DNA of 64,000 nucleotides from Asterella californica (taxonomy: Eukaryota; Streptophyta; Marchantiopsida; Marchantiales; Aytoniaceae). Below, in pieces: positions 42,558 to 53,900 of the stretch. The DNA is taken from NCBI GenBank assembly GCA_036924285.1, contig JAYKYS010000015.1:4092001-4156000 (forward strand), given 5' to 3'. The translations under genes and the position numbers were made by a program. The notes beneath the pieces were generated by a model. The model saw nothing but the letters and a program-made list of their open reading frames with translations. It made no database searches and had not been told where the DNA came from. Every line of letters starts with the position of its first letter. Position 1 is the first letter of the stretch.

Positions 42558-45079
42558 TATCGTGTGACGTGCTTTCTTATCTGGGAATACACCGGGTATC
42601 TAGCTATAGAGAGTACGTGTCGCTCTCTGTGACTCAGAACCAGTGACCATCCAAACCTCTCTCTGATCTCCAAGTACACTTTGAACCTTTCTCGCTACGG
42701 ATATCCTCATGTCCTCTCGGCAGATCTCTCTCCTACTCGACTAGGAATAGAACCGGGATAACAAGTACGGGCAACCTGTTCCTGCCATCACCGCAAGCAC
42801 TCTTGGGTCTGCTGGTCATCACTCCAGCCTCACCACAAGAGAAATACCAGCACTCCTAATAGAAAAGAAACCTGAGCGCAACGCCCGCACACAAATCCAA
42901 TCAAAACCAACTGGGCGTACAAACAGGCATGCGGGTATGGAGAGGATCCAAACACAGGAAATACAGTCAACAACTCTCCATACCCATGATCAAGTGCTCT
43001 GAAGCACTGGCAAAACCTCCAGGTCGACCTGTTCTTCAAAAAAAAGAGTCTTAACTCTTTCGCCTTTCGGAGCAAGAACCTCTCAACTTTACCTCGCTGT
43101 CACTCCTCAACCACAGCTCAGAATGAGATGAAACCAAGGCCAGCAGATAGCCTGTAGAATAATCTCTCTATTAAGGTATTACATGCAGAGAGATCATCTT
43201 TGAGTTGGCATCTATGCCCTTCCAAAGTTCGCTGTTTCTATAGCACGATACTATTTCAACAGAACTTTGCTGTTCGATTCCTCACAAACCACTCGATCAA
43301 AACAGCTCAAACTTCTCAAGAAGCTAATGTATCACCATCACTACCACTCTGTAAAATTTCACCAGCAGATCTTCAACCAAACTCTCGGAACGATCAAGCC
43401 CTTATCGCTGTTTTTATAACATGATACTATTTCGACAGAACTTTGCTGTTCGATTCCTCACAAACCACTCAATCAAAACAGCTCAAACTTCTCAGGAAGC
43501 TAATGTGTCACCATCACTACCACTCTGTAAAATTTCACCAGCAGATCCTCAACCAAACTCTCGGAATGATCCAAGCCCTTTTTGTCAATGACACAAGGCG
43601 ATATGCAGACCCTTGTGCACAAAAACAACGTTTCCCTTCAACCCAATAATCCAAATGGTCTCAAATTTCACAGGTAGGTAGCTGACTGTACCTTCTCAGA
43701 CCCTGGAAGGTTTCATATCGAAATTCGACCTCAAACTCTCCATATCTCTCTCAATGTCTCATGTTTACAGTCGCCTACTATCATAGCCTCTGATTTGAGA
43801 CACCCAACTTCAACCGGCCATAACTTTTTCACTCCTGCTTGGAATCGATTGATCTCTGAATCCATCGGCAAGCCCATCTCAAGAGCTTTCCGGCAACAGT
43901 CAATTCATTTCCAGCAACCTCACAGAACTCCCAGAAAGCGAGAAAGACCTCACGGAAATGAAATTGGTCACGAATTTGACCCCCTCAGCTTCAATTGATC
44001 GTAACTTTCTCATCCGCGCTTCAAATCCAGCAACCATTGAGTCCACGGGCATCCTCGTCTCCCAAGCTTTCCAACCATAGCTCACACTCCGCGAATGGAC
44101 CACGGGAAGTGTCTCTACCCTCGAAAACGTGAAAGGAACTTGGTAGAAGGTGATTGGTCAAACTTTCGACCAATGAGAAACAAGTTGACAAAAAAGGGTT
44201 TTGTCTTCACTCACATGACAAACACACAAAGAACGAATTTTTATCCAAGAGTACCATTTAGGCCTCAAAGTTTATATTGAACAAACTCCAAACACGTGCC
44301 GTTGACGATGCCGTCGGCCACGAAGCACGTAAACACGATGTACAAACTACGCTCAATAGAGAGTCAGAATCTCGACTCTAAAACGGTTGACAATAAACGG
44401 AACTACAAAAGGAACAGATGAAGCTATTATCTGGTTGTAATAATCCTCACCGAAGTTCCTCACGACAAACTCACGATGCGCCACCTTCGGACGACTGTAA
44501 CATCATATTTCGACCCAAGTGTTGAACGGAACTCTCGCTGGGAAGTTCAGATCCAACGGAGGATCCATACCACATCAGAGCAAGATGTAGACCGTAAGAT
44601 CCCAAACAGCGTCGTAAGTGACAATGGGAAGAACGATAGGATCCGGAGTAGCCATCACCGCAGCCATAAACGACTCTCCCCAATGAGCTACCATAAATAC
44701 TCGAAAATGATCTTGCGGCAGACAATGGATCTTAATGACGAATGGATGCGCAAGTGGAAGATAAGGAGCACGAAAGGGTTCTCCGTTCATGCCTACCACT
44801 CGCACTGCCGTTTACTTCATCCGATGATACTGATCACACTCCACTAGACTTGGATACTCTACACTCTATATATCAAGCTCCGCGCACCTCTCTTCTTATA
44901 CATCAATCTCACATGTGACGACAAGAGTACTACTCTTATCTCCACTCAGCGAAGAGTACACGGATCGTCCACGTGGAGCCTTATCTTTTGACACGATAAG
45001 GTCCCAGTGGCCCCTCAACACCAAACACGTACGAAGGATATGTGGTGGTTTCACACCCTAGCCAATCCACAACACGACA
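42558..45079 (-). repeat. E4 5' LTR (2522 bp)
   Basis: The pair of 31934-34454. The plus-strand start is TATCGTG rather than TGTCGTG, a single transition at the border next to the PBS; the outer end CACGACA is intact. It carries the same ~178-bp duplication at about 43225-43600. Confidence 0.95.
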
Positions 45080-45819
45080 ACGTTTGTTGTCTTCCTCCCC
45101 AAACTATTACAAGCAAGGATGGCTTGTTAGTCAGGATCCGGACTAGAAGCCTGTCGGAATATTAATTTACTCTTTTCCTCTTGTTTTCTCTTGTTTGGCT
45201 TTTCTCATCTTCCCCCATCTTCTCCCATCTTCCTCATCTTCTTACCTTCTTCTAGTGAGTTTCCGATACTTCTATTGAGCTTCCGTGGAGGTGAATGTCG
45301 TTGTAGTGCTGCAGGAAGACAACTTCCGTAGGCAGAAGCCTGGGAAGGCTACAAGGGGCATACACCCTATGAATGATCTAACCCGTTGAATTGTGAGTGT
45401 GAGAATAAGGTGTAACGACCGTTGCTAGTCGACTTCTGCGAAGTAGGACAGCCTTCTGGAGGTGTGAGAAGACGAGTTGAACCCCCAGAAGACGAGAATC
45501 GCTTCAGGAAGACGGTATCACGAAGACCGGAAGAAGCAATCTGGAAGCAGGAAGATCGTCTTCCCGAGCTTCTCTGTGAATAGTTGTGTGGTATTGTAAT
45601 TGGTAGTTGTTTGTTTGGGCCCAGAGCACCATTTGGCGTGTCTGGAAGACGTGTTGTTTTGTGTGGTTTTGTGGGAAGACGGGATTTCTAGGCAAAACCC
45701 GTGTGTTTGTGTGTTTGAACAGATCTTAGAACTTAGAGCAGTGTTACTTGTGCAAATCCTCTGTGGGAACGATATCTTGTATACTAAATGGACAAAAGGA
45801 GAAATCCTTCGTCACTACA
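45080..45819 (+). repeat. G LTR, right piece
   Basis: From the E4 TSD (ACGT, 45080-45083) to the G terminus CACTACA. It has many GAAGAC/GTCTTC motifs at 45420-45680 and a GTGGGAACGATATC block near 45765. Chance frames only; no gene. Confidence 0.75.
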
Positions 45820-46395
45820 AGAAGTACTCGTTCGAGTAATGTTTCGAGTACACCAAGGGAGCCAAGAAGGAAGCTGGGGATGGCGGATTTCACCATTTCA
45901 TCTTCTCAAGCGGGATATGATGTGGTTGAAGATGTGGGTGCTCAGAAAGCCAACATCACTGTTGGACAACTGATCGCACTTAATCTCAGCTTACGAAAGG
46001 AACTAAGAGGAGGACTGAGTTCTAAGAGAAGCAAGAAGAAGAAACCCAAGAGCAAGACATCAAAGTCAGTGGGAGTTGGTGTGATGGATGTGCATGCTTT
46101 AGAGGTATGCACTAGGGCTTCAAAGATTGAAGTCCGGTTGAATGGTCACTACGTCTCTGACGTATTGGTGGACGGAGGGTCGGCTATAAATGCCATATCG
46201 GAGAGGTTGATGAAGAAGTTGGAGATGGAACCAACTCGTCCGGTTAGCATTGTCGTGGGGATGGCTAACAAGCAACGGGTAAGACCTCTTGGTGTGTTAG
46301 AGAAGGTGGTCGTGTCTGTGATGGGAGTTCAAACATTGATGTCCTTTCAAGTGTTAAAGGACTCTAGTTATGATTTGCTCCTGGGTAGGCTTTGA
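45820..46395 (+). pseudogene. F1 gag end and retropepsin
   Basis: It resumes F1 after G (TRSSNVSSTPREPRRKLG), as in F2 at 62010. A Lys-rich stretch precedes the protease domain: VEVRL-type strand, LVDGGSAINAIS active site (DGGS), VGMANKQRVRPLG, and SYDLLLGRL. A TGA at 46393-46395 replaces the Trp normally following LGR, and the same frame continues into 46396. F1 is a DGG-type protease, unlike the DHG type of the E family. Confidence 0.8.
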
Positions 46396-48953
46396 TTGAG
46401 AGCTGTGCGCACCACTGATAGGTGGCACAAGGGATACTTACGGACTGGACCTAGAGATCATAGTGTGATAGTACCTCTCTCGGGTGTTGGAGTTGTGACT
46501 TCTGACCCTGATAGACCCACTAGTGACTACTGGGAATCTGATACGGAGGATGATCAGAGTGTCTCAGAAGTAGATACCGGAGATTCTTACGATCAAGAAT
46601 CCTCGTCTGAGGACGAGGGATTTGATCGAGATGAATCATTACATCATCTTAGTGCTATTGACTTGTTGCCTCGACCAGCAGTGGAGAAAGATCCTGACAA
46701 AGAAGAGTTGAGTGAAACAGAGATTGTGAGAAGACTCTCTACTCTGGAGTTTGGTATCAATGTCACTCAAGAAGAGAAAAGTAGATTCCTAGATATATTT
46801 CAAAAATATATCCATGTGTTTGCTTTCAGCTACAAGGATTTGAAGGAGGTGACTCTCCAGACTCATCGAATCGAATTGGAGGAACACGTAAGACCAGTTC
46901 GACAGAAGCAGAGAAGGGTCAATCTCACAACGGCAATGATGGTCAAGGAGGAGATAGACAAGTTGAAGGAGGCGAGTTTCATCTATGAGGTGGAGAACTC
47001 AGAATAGGTTTCACCCATTGTGATTGTCAAGAAGAAGAATGGTAAGCTGCGAGTGTGCATAGACTATAAGAAGTTGAATGCAGTTACCAAGAAGATTATT
47101 ATCCTCTATCATTTATAGATGAGATTTTGGAAGAAGTTGTTGGTCATGAGTGGTACAGCTTTGGTGATGATTATAGTGGATATAACCAGATCAAGATAGC
47201 ACAGGAGTACCAACAGTTGACTACTTTCACTACTCCTTGGGGAACATTTGCATTTCGGGTGATGTCATTCGGACTGTGTAATGCTCCGGCCACGTTTCAA
47301 AGGTTCATGAACAAGGTGTTTGAACCATTCATAGGGAAGTTTGTTCGAGATTTCATTGACAATTTCTGTGTGTACGAAAGAAAGGAGGACCACTTTGATC
47401 ATGTGATCAAAGTTTTGCAGCGGTTGGAGCAAGCCAACGCTTTTCTTAATCCAGAGAAGTGCATCTTTGGCTGCGAAGAAGGTCTACTGTTGGGACACAT
47501 CATTTCCAAGAATGGAATTGCGGTAGATCTTGAGAAGGTGAAGAAGATTGTGGATCTTCCATTTCCGATCAACTTGACAAAGTTGAGGCAGTTTCTTGGC
47601 ATGGTTGGATATTATCGTAGGTTTGTCTTTTCCTTCTCAAACAAAGCAATAGCTTTGACTATGTACATGAAGAAGGGAGTTGACTTGATAGTGCATGATC
47701 AGAAGGCAAAGGAAGCATTTGAGGAGCTGAAAAAGACATTGGTGACAGCTCCTATACTTGCTAAACCTGAGTGGAGTAAAGTATTTATTCTGTATACGGA
47801 TGCCTTCAATGTAGCAATCGGATGTACATTAAGTCAATTAGATGGAGATGGGCATGATCATCCTATAGCTTATGCTAGTAGGCAGATGGTTCCAACGGAG
47901 AAGAACTACTTCGTGATTGAACGAGAAGGATTAGCAGTGATCTTTGGATTGAAGAAATTTCGGCATTACTTGCTAGGAGGGAAATTTTCCATAGTCACAG
48001 ATCACAAGGCTTTAAAGTATATCTTTAATAAGCCTAATGCCAAAGGTCGTATTGCTCGTTGGAAGATCCTTCTAACAGAATATGATTACGTGATCGAAGA
48101 TAGACCAGGGAAAAAGCATGTGAATGCTGATCTTTTGTCGAGGGCTTATGATGATGTGGGAGAAGAACCATTTGATGATTCATTTCCAGACGAGCATCTG
48201 ATGACCATCACAAGCATTGAGGAGATACCGGACGAGTACAAGGAAATTTGGAGTTTCCTTGCAGATGGCTCTTTTCCAGAAGGTATGCATACCCGAGAAC
48301 GTAACGTGTTGATTAAGAGATGCAAACCTTACATCATGGTGGAGGGAATTCTATTTCATCAAGGAGCAGATGGCTTACTAAGGAGAGCAGTTGGTCAGAA
48401 GGAGGCGTTCAAGCTAATGCACGAGTTTCACGACGGTACTGTTTGCGGAGGTCACTTTGCTGGTAAGATAACAACCTTCAAGATTTTGGATGCTGGTTAT
48501 CATTGGAGAGGTATTTTCAAGGAATGTTTAGACTATTGCAAAACTTGTGACGTATGTCAAGCATTTGCTCTAAAGTCTACTCGAACACCTCCTTTAATAT
48601 CAATTTCAGTATTAGGGCCGTTTGAGAAGTAGGGTATTGACTTTGTAGGTCCTCTTAATAAGACATCTCGAGGCAATAGATACATTGTAGTCGTCATTGA
48701 CTATTGTACCAAGTGGGTAGAGGCTAGACCTTTGAGAGAGACCAATGAAACAGAAGTCGGTAGATTCTTATGGGAGAGGATCATCACAAGATTTGGATGT
48801 CCGTTAGAGTTGGTCTCGGATAGAGGAGGAGAGTTTGTAGGGAGCATGACTACTGCTATGCTACAACACTTTTCTATCAAGGCACGAGTAACGACCTCTT
48901 ACAAACCAAATGCCAATGGTCTTGCGGAGAAGACAATCTTACACTTTGTATGA
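46396..48953 (+). pseudogene. pol: F1 RT, RNase H and integrase core, broken
   Basis: Pieces: 46396-47007 (pre-RT, HRIELEEHVRPVRQKQRR) ending at TAG where Trp is expected; RT start VIVKKKNGKLRVCIDYKKLN; a one-base loss near 47090; then 47127-48632 open. RT has FGDDYSGYNQIKIA and GLCNAPATFQRFMN, but the catalytic motif reads FIDN: Asn at 47361-47363 replaces the second Asp. RNase H: LYTDAFN, IEREGL, TDHKAL, NADLLSR. Integrase: zinc finger ending CKTCDVC, TAG at ~48630, then DFVGP, SDRGGEF and ANGLAEKT up to a shift near 48950. It cannot encode active RT. Confidence 0.88.
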
Positions 48954-49536
48954 TGCTCGCCAAAGATGCTGGTGTTGAGACTGCAAAACATACTTGGGAT
49001 AAGAAGCTACATGCCATCTTATGGGAGTACCGAACGACAACAAAGACTTCTACTGGGTACTCTCCATTTCGATGGTTTATGGAGTGGAGTCCAAGTTGCC
49101 GATCCAATTCGAATTGGATACTTTTCAAACCATTCAACGAAAGTTGAAGAGGTCGAGGGGAGAAGATGTGGTCAAGTCAAGAAGGGAGCAACTCATGGAG
49201 TTGGAAGAGACCCGAGCGGTAGCAATGATCCGGATGGAACGAGCTCAGGCGTATCAAAAGAAGAGTTACGACAAACGTTTGGGCAAGAGGGAGGTAAAAC
49301 CTTTTCAAGTCGGAGATTGGGTTATGTTGTATGATGCTATCAGATTCAAGAGGGCTAGGAAGAAGTTTCTTCCGAGATATTTTGGTCCTTTTGTTGTAGA
49401 TAAGGTGTGGAGCAACTTCACATATGACCTTTAGGAGTTGAGAGGAAGGAGATTCGATCAGGTCAACCATGACAAGTTGAAGCTGTTTCATCGACGAAAG
49501 TTCTCTCTTCACTCCGAGGACGGAGCGAAAATTTAG
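48954..49536 (+). pseudogene. F1 integrase C-terminus
   Basis: The best frame is 49021-49434: WEYRTTTKTSTGY-like integrase end, a charged helix (MELEETRAVAMIRMERAQAY), KPFQVGDWVMLYD, and the GPY-type module LPRYFGPFVVDKVWSN. A TAG at 49432-49434 replaces a codon, after which the frame goes on to a natural-looking stop at 49534-49536, just before the PPT. No chromodomain. Confidence 0.78.
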
Positions 49537-49549
49537 TCCGGGGGTAAAA
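49537..49549 (+). other. Polypurine tract of F1
   Basis: TCCGGGGGTAAAA directly precedes the 3' LTR. It is G/A-rich and correctly placed for plus-strand priming. Confidence 0.7.
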
Positions 49550-50469
49550 TGTAACGACCTATGTTACACATAGGAAGTTTGTCTATTAGTAAGGTGTTTA
49601 GTTATAACTAAGTGTTGAGAATGTTTATTTGCTGCCAAAGTACTTTAAGGAGGTATCAAGTTAGTCATGACTAGCTAAAAGTTAGTTATGGTTAAACTTA
49701 GCTGTACTTTTGGCAGAATTCAGATATTTGCTAAAGAGTGAGCACTACTATCTTGTCCTCTTGTCTAAAAGGTAGAAAGGAGGTGGAAAGTATCCCTTAT
49801 CTCCTTTTTTACTTGATATTAATGGTTGGATTAAAGTTGTGGACTTTGTGGGCATTAAAAACAAGAAGAGATTCCACATGTTTCCTTTTTAGTGGGTCCT
49901 AGTGTAGAGGGGGGGTGGAAATTCGAGATTCCTTGAGAATATTCCAGAATCCTTCTAGAAGTTGTTGACTTTGAAAGAATAAACCCATGTAAAAAGATAA
50001 GAAGTCCATGTGATTAATACTTTTACCTTAAGTAATATCTTAATAAAACCCGGTAAAAGTAGTTACGGCTGAGTTACCGGGGGTACCAAAGTAAAAACCT
50101 AGAATGTATAAATAGAGGAGTAGAAAAGAGCTCCTCATCCTTGTTTTCACATTGTCGTAATGACAACTTGAGTAATATAGAGAATGTAGGATATTTTTAG
50201 CATGTGAGAACTTGAGAGACGTCGTTAGAATGGAGGATTTTAGTTGATGTGTTTAAGGAGATTTTTAGTTGATAAGTTTGTGGGTGTATGAATGAGTGAA
50301 CTTAGCATTTTTCCCTTCAAGATTCATGGTGTGCTTCCATCAAAGCCATCAGAGGTGACCCCTGAGTGAGAGACAGGCCCGACATTTGCAGATTCATCGG
50401 TGACGATCGTGGAAGTTGAGAGATCGGAGGGGGGGGGTAGTTGATCGATAGGACCGCGGAGGATTTACA
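49550..50469 (+). repeat. F1 3' LTR (920 bp)
   Basis: TGTAACGACC to GATTTACA. It has the 18 bp missing from the 5' LTR (near 49910, GGGGGGTGGAAATTC). TATA box TATAAATAG at 50107-50115. It is followed at 50470 by element I gag. Confidence 0.92.
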
Positions 50470-50851
50470 GGTAAGGAGTAAACAACTGCGGATATAAAAC
50501 AGTATTGACTTCGGGGAAAGGTTTCCACCCTACTTCACTTTCTGGATGTTCGGTCTCAGCACTTAGCCGAGTGGTAACTTCTTCGAAGTCAAGTTCTCTC
50601 TGAGTAGATTCGAGAGGAGTTGGAGGTAGTGACCTTGGTGTCCGGGGTGAACTTGATTCACCAAAGTTTGGTTCCTTCCTCTTTCATTCTTTTGAGTTAG
50701 GCGTCCTCCAACCTCATTCTCTCTTTTTATGCTCTTCTTTTAACCGACGAGCTTCTTCCAGAATCTGTTCTTGATATTCTGCTCGTCTTTCACGCCTCTT
50801 GTCTCTCTCAGATTGCACGTCTCCAGGAGGATCAAGCTTACCCGTAGACAT
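50470..50851 (-). pseudogene. gag: Element I gag N-terminus
   Basis: The ATG at 50851 follows the PBS by ~50 bases. It reads MSTGKLDPPGDVQSERDKR, a Glu/Arg-rich helix to KEEHKKRE, then TGA, a further stop, and a Pro/Ser/Thr-rich stretch up to the F1 junction. The frame continues on the far side of F1 at 12917 (DPEVGSTSADQDQF), which identifies F1 as an insertion in this gene. Confidence 0.75.
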
Positions 50852-50902
50852 ACATGTCTCTAGACTTCTGTTCACTGATCTTGGATAATTTCAGCATTCA
50901 CA

Positions 50903-50920
50903 TCCTCGGCAGCGGCACCA
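50903..50920 (-). other. Primer binding site of element I
   Basis: Minus-strand TGGTGCCGCTGCCGAGGA resembles the TGGCGCCGTTGCCGGGGA site that Athila/Tat elements use with tRNA-Asp, with three differences. It lies ten bases after the LTR end (TTACA). It supports the lineage assignment. Confidence 0.7.
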
Positions 50921-50930
50921 AAATTCTATA

Positions 50931-53900
50931 TGTAACACACAAGAAAACCAAAAGATGCTCAAAAGTAATAATTTAAGGATCGAACCCACAGAGATGCAAG
51001 TAAAGATCATCCAAAAGTAGTAAACATGTGACAAAGGTGATTCTTTATGGTTGTCTTTTATTCTCACGGGCAGAAATCAGTCCCGGTAGAGATCAAACTC
51101 AGGTCTATCCAACAAGACAGAGTTGATAATCCTGACAAATAACATAACAAATACTAAACAGGTCAAGGACCTCAAGAAATAGATAAACAATAGAGAAACA
51201 GAGCCACGGACAGAAATGTCACACGAGGAAGTACTGCTGAAGTGCTACTAGGTAGCCTCTAACACCATAAATGCTAAGTATTTTCACACTAAGTTACTTT
51301 CACTACTACTGCTCTCGGAAAACTCTTCTTCCGCCGAAGTACCAGGTTCAACTTCTTCCAAAGTGTCTTCACTAAAGAACAACTTCCTCCAAAGTCAACT
51401 TTGTCCAAAAACGTCTTCGTAGAAAACTAACCTCGCAGGTGCTGGTCTATTCTCAGACTTCGCCACAAACTCCTACTCTGATTTCAGATGTCAAACAGCA
51501 AAGCCTTTGGCACCCATACTAATTCCCACCACAACAAACTACGATACTTCGTAGGTAAATCCCCGAAGTTGACAAACACACAATGGCTCCATAAACTCAG
51601 GAAATAGAAAATCCAAAATAGCAAAACACATAGAGGTGCTGAACACGAACAACAGAATGCTTATATACAAATTTCTCCGAAGATGACGGATCTTCTTCCT
51701 AAGAAGTCGAGAGTACTTCTGGTCTATCGGATGAAGATCTTGTTCCTGAAGTGACATCAAGAACAACACCACTTTCTATCGCTAACTCTCTAGCTATCTC
51801 ACTAACGGAGAACTCAACGGTCGCTCTAACCTCCCTATGCTCTCTAACTACCCGTTGTCCTAATCTAGCAACTCGGTTCTTCGCCGAAGAATCCTCTACA
51901 TCTGCAGCTGTGAACTCCTCTCGTATCTGCCGAAGAAATCCCAACCGAAGTATCCAAATTTGTGACGAAGTAGTTCTTCAACGTAGGTTCGACTCTACTC
52001 CAAAGTTGAGCACTCAGTTCCTCGGCTGAAGCTAATCGGCGCTTCGAGTCTTCGATCTCCTTCGTCATCTTCGCGACGATGTCTTGATTTCGATTCCTCT
52101 TTACGCGCATCTCATCCAACTCTTTCTTCATCAGAGAAAGAACTTTCTCATGCTCTTTCTCCTGATCCAACTTCTGTCGAAGAAGAGTCTCTTTCTCCGA
52201 TGTCTCGTTCCTCAACTCCTCAACCTTCGCCAGAGTTTCCTTCTTCACCGCGAGGACTGCCACTCGTAAATTATCTTTCTCTTGCTGCCAGTTTCCTCGA
52301 CCGAAGTGCATCGTCTGCACTAACTCTGCTAGATTCAAGTTTCTCCTCACGACCTCGTCATAGGATCCTCGGTTGTCCTCCAAAGCATACAACAACGGCA
52401 CAATCACTTCCTGAATATATTTCGTCGAAGAAGCGAGTTGCTCTACTTCCTCAACTGTCGAAGTAGCTCTCAGTGAGGTTTCTCCTTTCTTCTTCCCCCG
52501 AGGAGTGTCCTCGTCTTCTGCTTCTTCGGTTGCTTCTTCTTCGGCCTCTTCTTCATCGACACAAACTGTCCTCGTCATCTTCATCTTCTTACGAGACTTC
52601 TGCGTCGATCTCGGAGTTTCCTCTAAGACCTTCTTCCTTCCGCTCCTTCTCACTGGTGGAGGTACCTCAACTACATCCTCGTCTCAGGAGCTTTTGCTGG
52701 GACTGCCTCTGAGGTAGACGTTGTCTGTTTCTTCGCTTCTTCGGCCGCTGCGTCTTCGGCTGCTATTTCGTCGAAGAACCTCTCCAGTTGTACATCCCTA
52801 ACTGGAGTCGGTGCGATCTCAAACTCTTCTTCTTCGGATGCTGCTGTGAAGCCCAACTTCTTCTATTCAGCTTCCGATAAGAGTCCCATCCTCATGTAGA
52901 AAATAGAAACAAACGCTCTGATGTATATTAAGTCTTCTGCGGCCCAGAGCTTCTACACATGGTGATGAATGATCCTCGTCCAATGAGCTCTTCTCCCGGC
53001 GAAGAGCTGCTCGATGAAGTTGATTTGCCAATTCGACATGTATGTCATTCTTCTTGGTCGGAAGATCGCCATAATCGCATCTGCAACCTCCATCTTCTTC
53101 AGGTTACAGTAATCGCTCGTTCTGTAACCGTTTCTCCCTTGAGGCAATTCCTTGAAGAGCTTCAGGAGTTCTTCACTGCTTCTGCCGAAGCCGCCGCCGA
53201 AGTGCTGTCAAACAGAAGGTCGTCCTCCTTACCCGCATCGTCTATTTCCAACACCGAGGACCAGTGTGCTTCGGTCCAATTGCAAGACCGCCCATAGGAC
53301 TCGTCCGCTGGATGCTGTCTGCACACCTTCAGTTCGTGCACCAGCTTCGAAGAAACCATTCTCCACCAAGGAAGTAAGAGGAACGCCAAGTCCATCTCCT
53401 CGAGCTCCTTCTCATAACAGCGAAGAGCCGCTCGGTTGACCTCTAGTGCTCGGTGGCTTGGACGTCTGCATCCCTCGCATGTATCGATGATAGCTGCAAC
53501 AGGATACGCCGAAGACAAGTTCTTCGTTGATAATTCACTTCCTCGTCAGTAACCGAGTCCTTCTTCTCTAATTGGCTTCCTCGCCAATAACTGACTTCGG
53601 CGAAGAAGAAATACTTCGGCGATTGGGAAAATACAGCGCGCTCCGCTCCTACTATCGCTCTGCAGCTAGTGGGATAATAAGACAAATGACTTAAATCACT
53701 CGACTCATATCTCGTGATAACCTCTCCGCACGTGCCGAAGTTAGGGTTTCCTCCTTCTTGATTGATGTTCTTCGGCGCTTGTAGTGTGGCGATGATCTTC
53801 TTCTCCAACTGCGATACATCTTCAACCTGCTGTAACTTCGTCATTCAGCCTTCGGTTGTCTCGCACAACATATCGTTAGAAAGCTCTTCGCTCGAGGAAT

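Larger units (their letters stand above)
31934..45079 (-). mobile_element. Gypsy element E4, both LTRs present, inserted in G
   Basis: 13.1 kb including a 2.1-kb insertion (H). Minus strand: 5' LTR 45079-42558, PBS 42538-42555, gag-protease from 42492, heptamer 40154-40160, pol to 34520, PPT 34455-34467, 3' LTR 34454-31934. The 4-bp TSD ACGT is at 31930-31933 and 45080-45083. By eye the LTRs differ at ~29 of 2521 positions, mostly transitions, plus one indel, so it is the youngest dated insertion here. Disabling lesions: a 10-bp loss at the end of protease, one TAG in RT, and H in RT. Confidence 0.95.
15426..45819 (+). mobile_element. Solo LTR G, split into three pieces by E2/E3 and E4
   Basis: Pieces: 15426-16560, 30300-31933, 45080-45819 (~3.5 kb). 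It begins TGTGGTGCCC and ends CGTCACTACA, flanked by a perfect TSD AGAAG (15421-15425 and 45820-45824); F2 has the empty site with a single AGAAG. The three pieces share dense GAAGAC/GTCTTC motifs, unlike the E insertions between them. No gag or pol of its own is found, so a solo LTR is the simplest reading. Its 3' end has GTGGGAACGAT, also seen at the ends of H (GTGGGAACGATCC) and I, pointing to the same Athila/Tat-like group. Confidence 0.8.
12918..50469 (+). mobile_element. Gypsy element F1, split by insertion of G
   Basis: Plus strand: 5' LTR 12918-13820, PBS at 13825, gag to 15425, then (after G) protease, RT, RNase H, integrase 45820-49536, PPT, 3' LTR 49550-50469. Removing the insertion leaves ~7.15 kb. 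Continuity across G is shown by F2, which reads uninterrupted through the same point. The LTRs differ by ~23 substitutions in 0.9 kb plus an 18-bp gap. It sits in the gag of element I. The flanks GGGTC and GGTAA do not give a clean TSD. All ORFs carry stops or deletions. Confidence 0.9.

Noticed and set aside
33470..44280. Short ORFs conserved at 33470-33655 and 44095-44280 (and similar pairs)
   Set aside because: They are conserved only because they lie in the two near-identical E4 LTRs.
12913..50474. Target duplication of F1
   Set aside because: Flanks GGGTC and GGTAA do not match as 5 bp, and as 4 bp only three bases agree; no clean TSD claimed.
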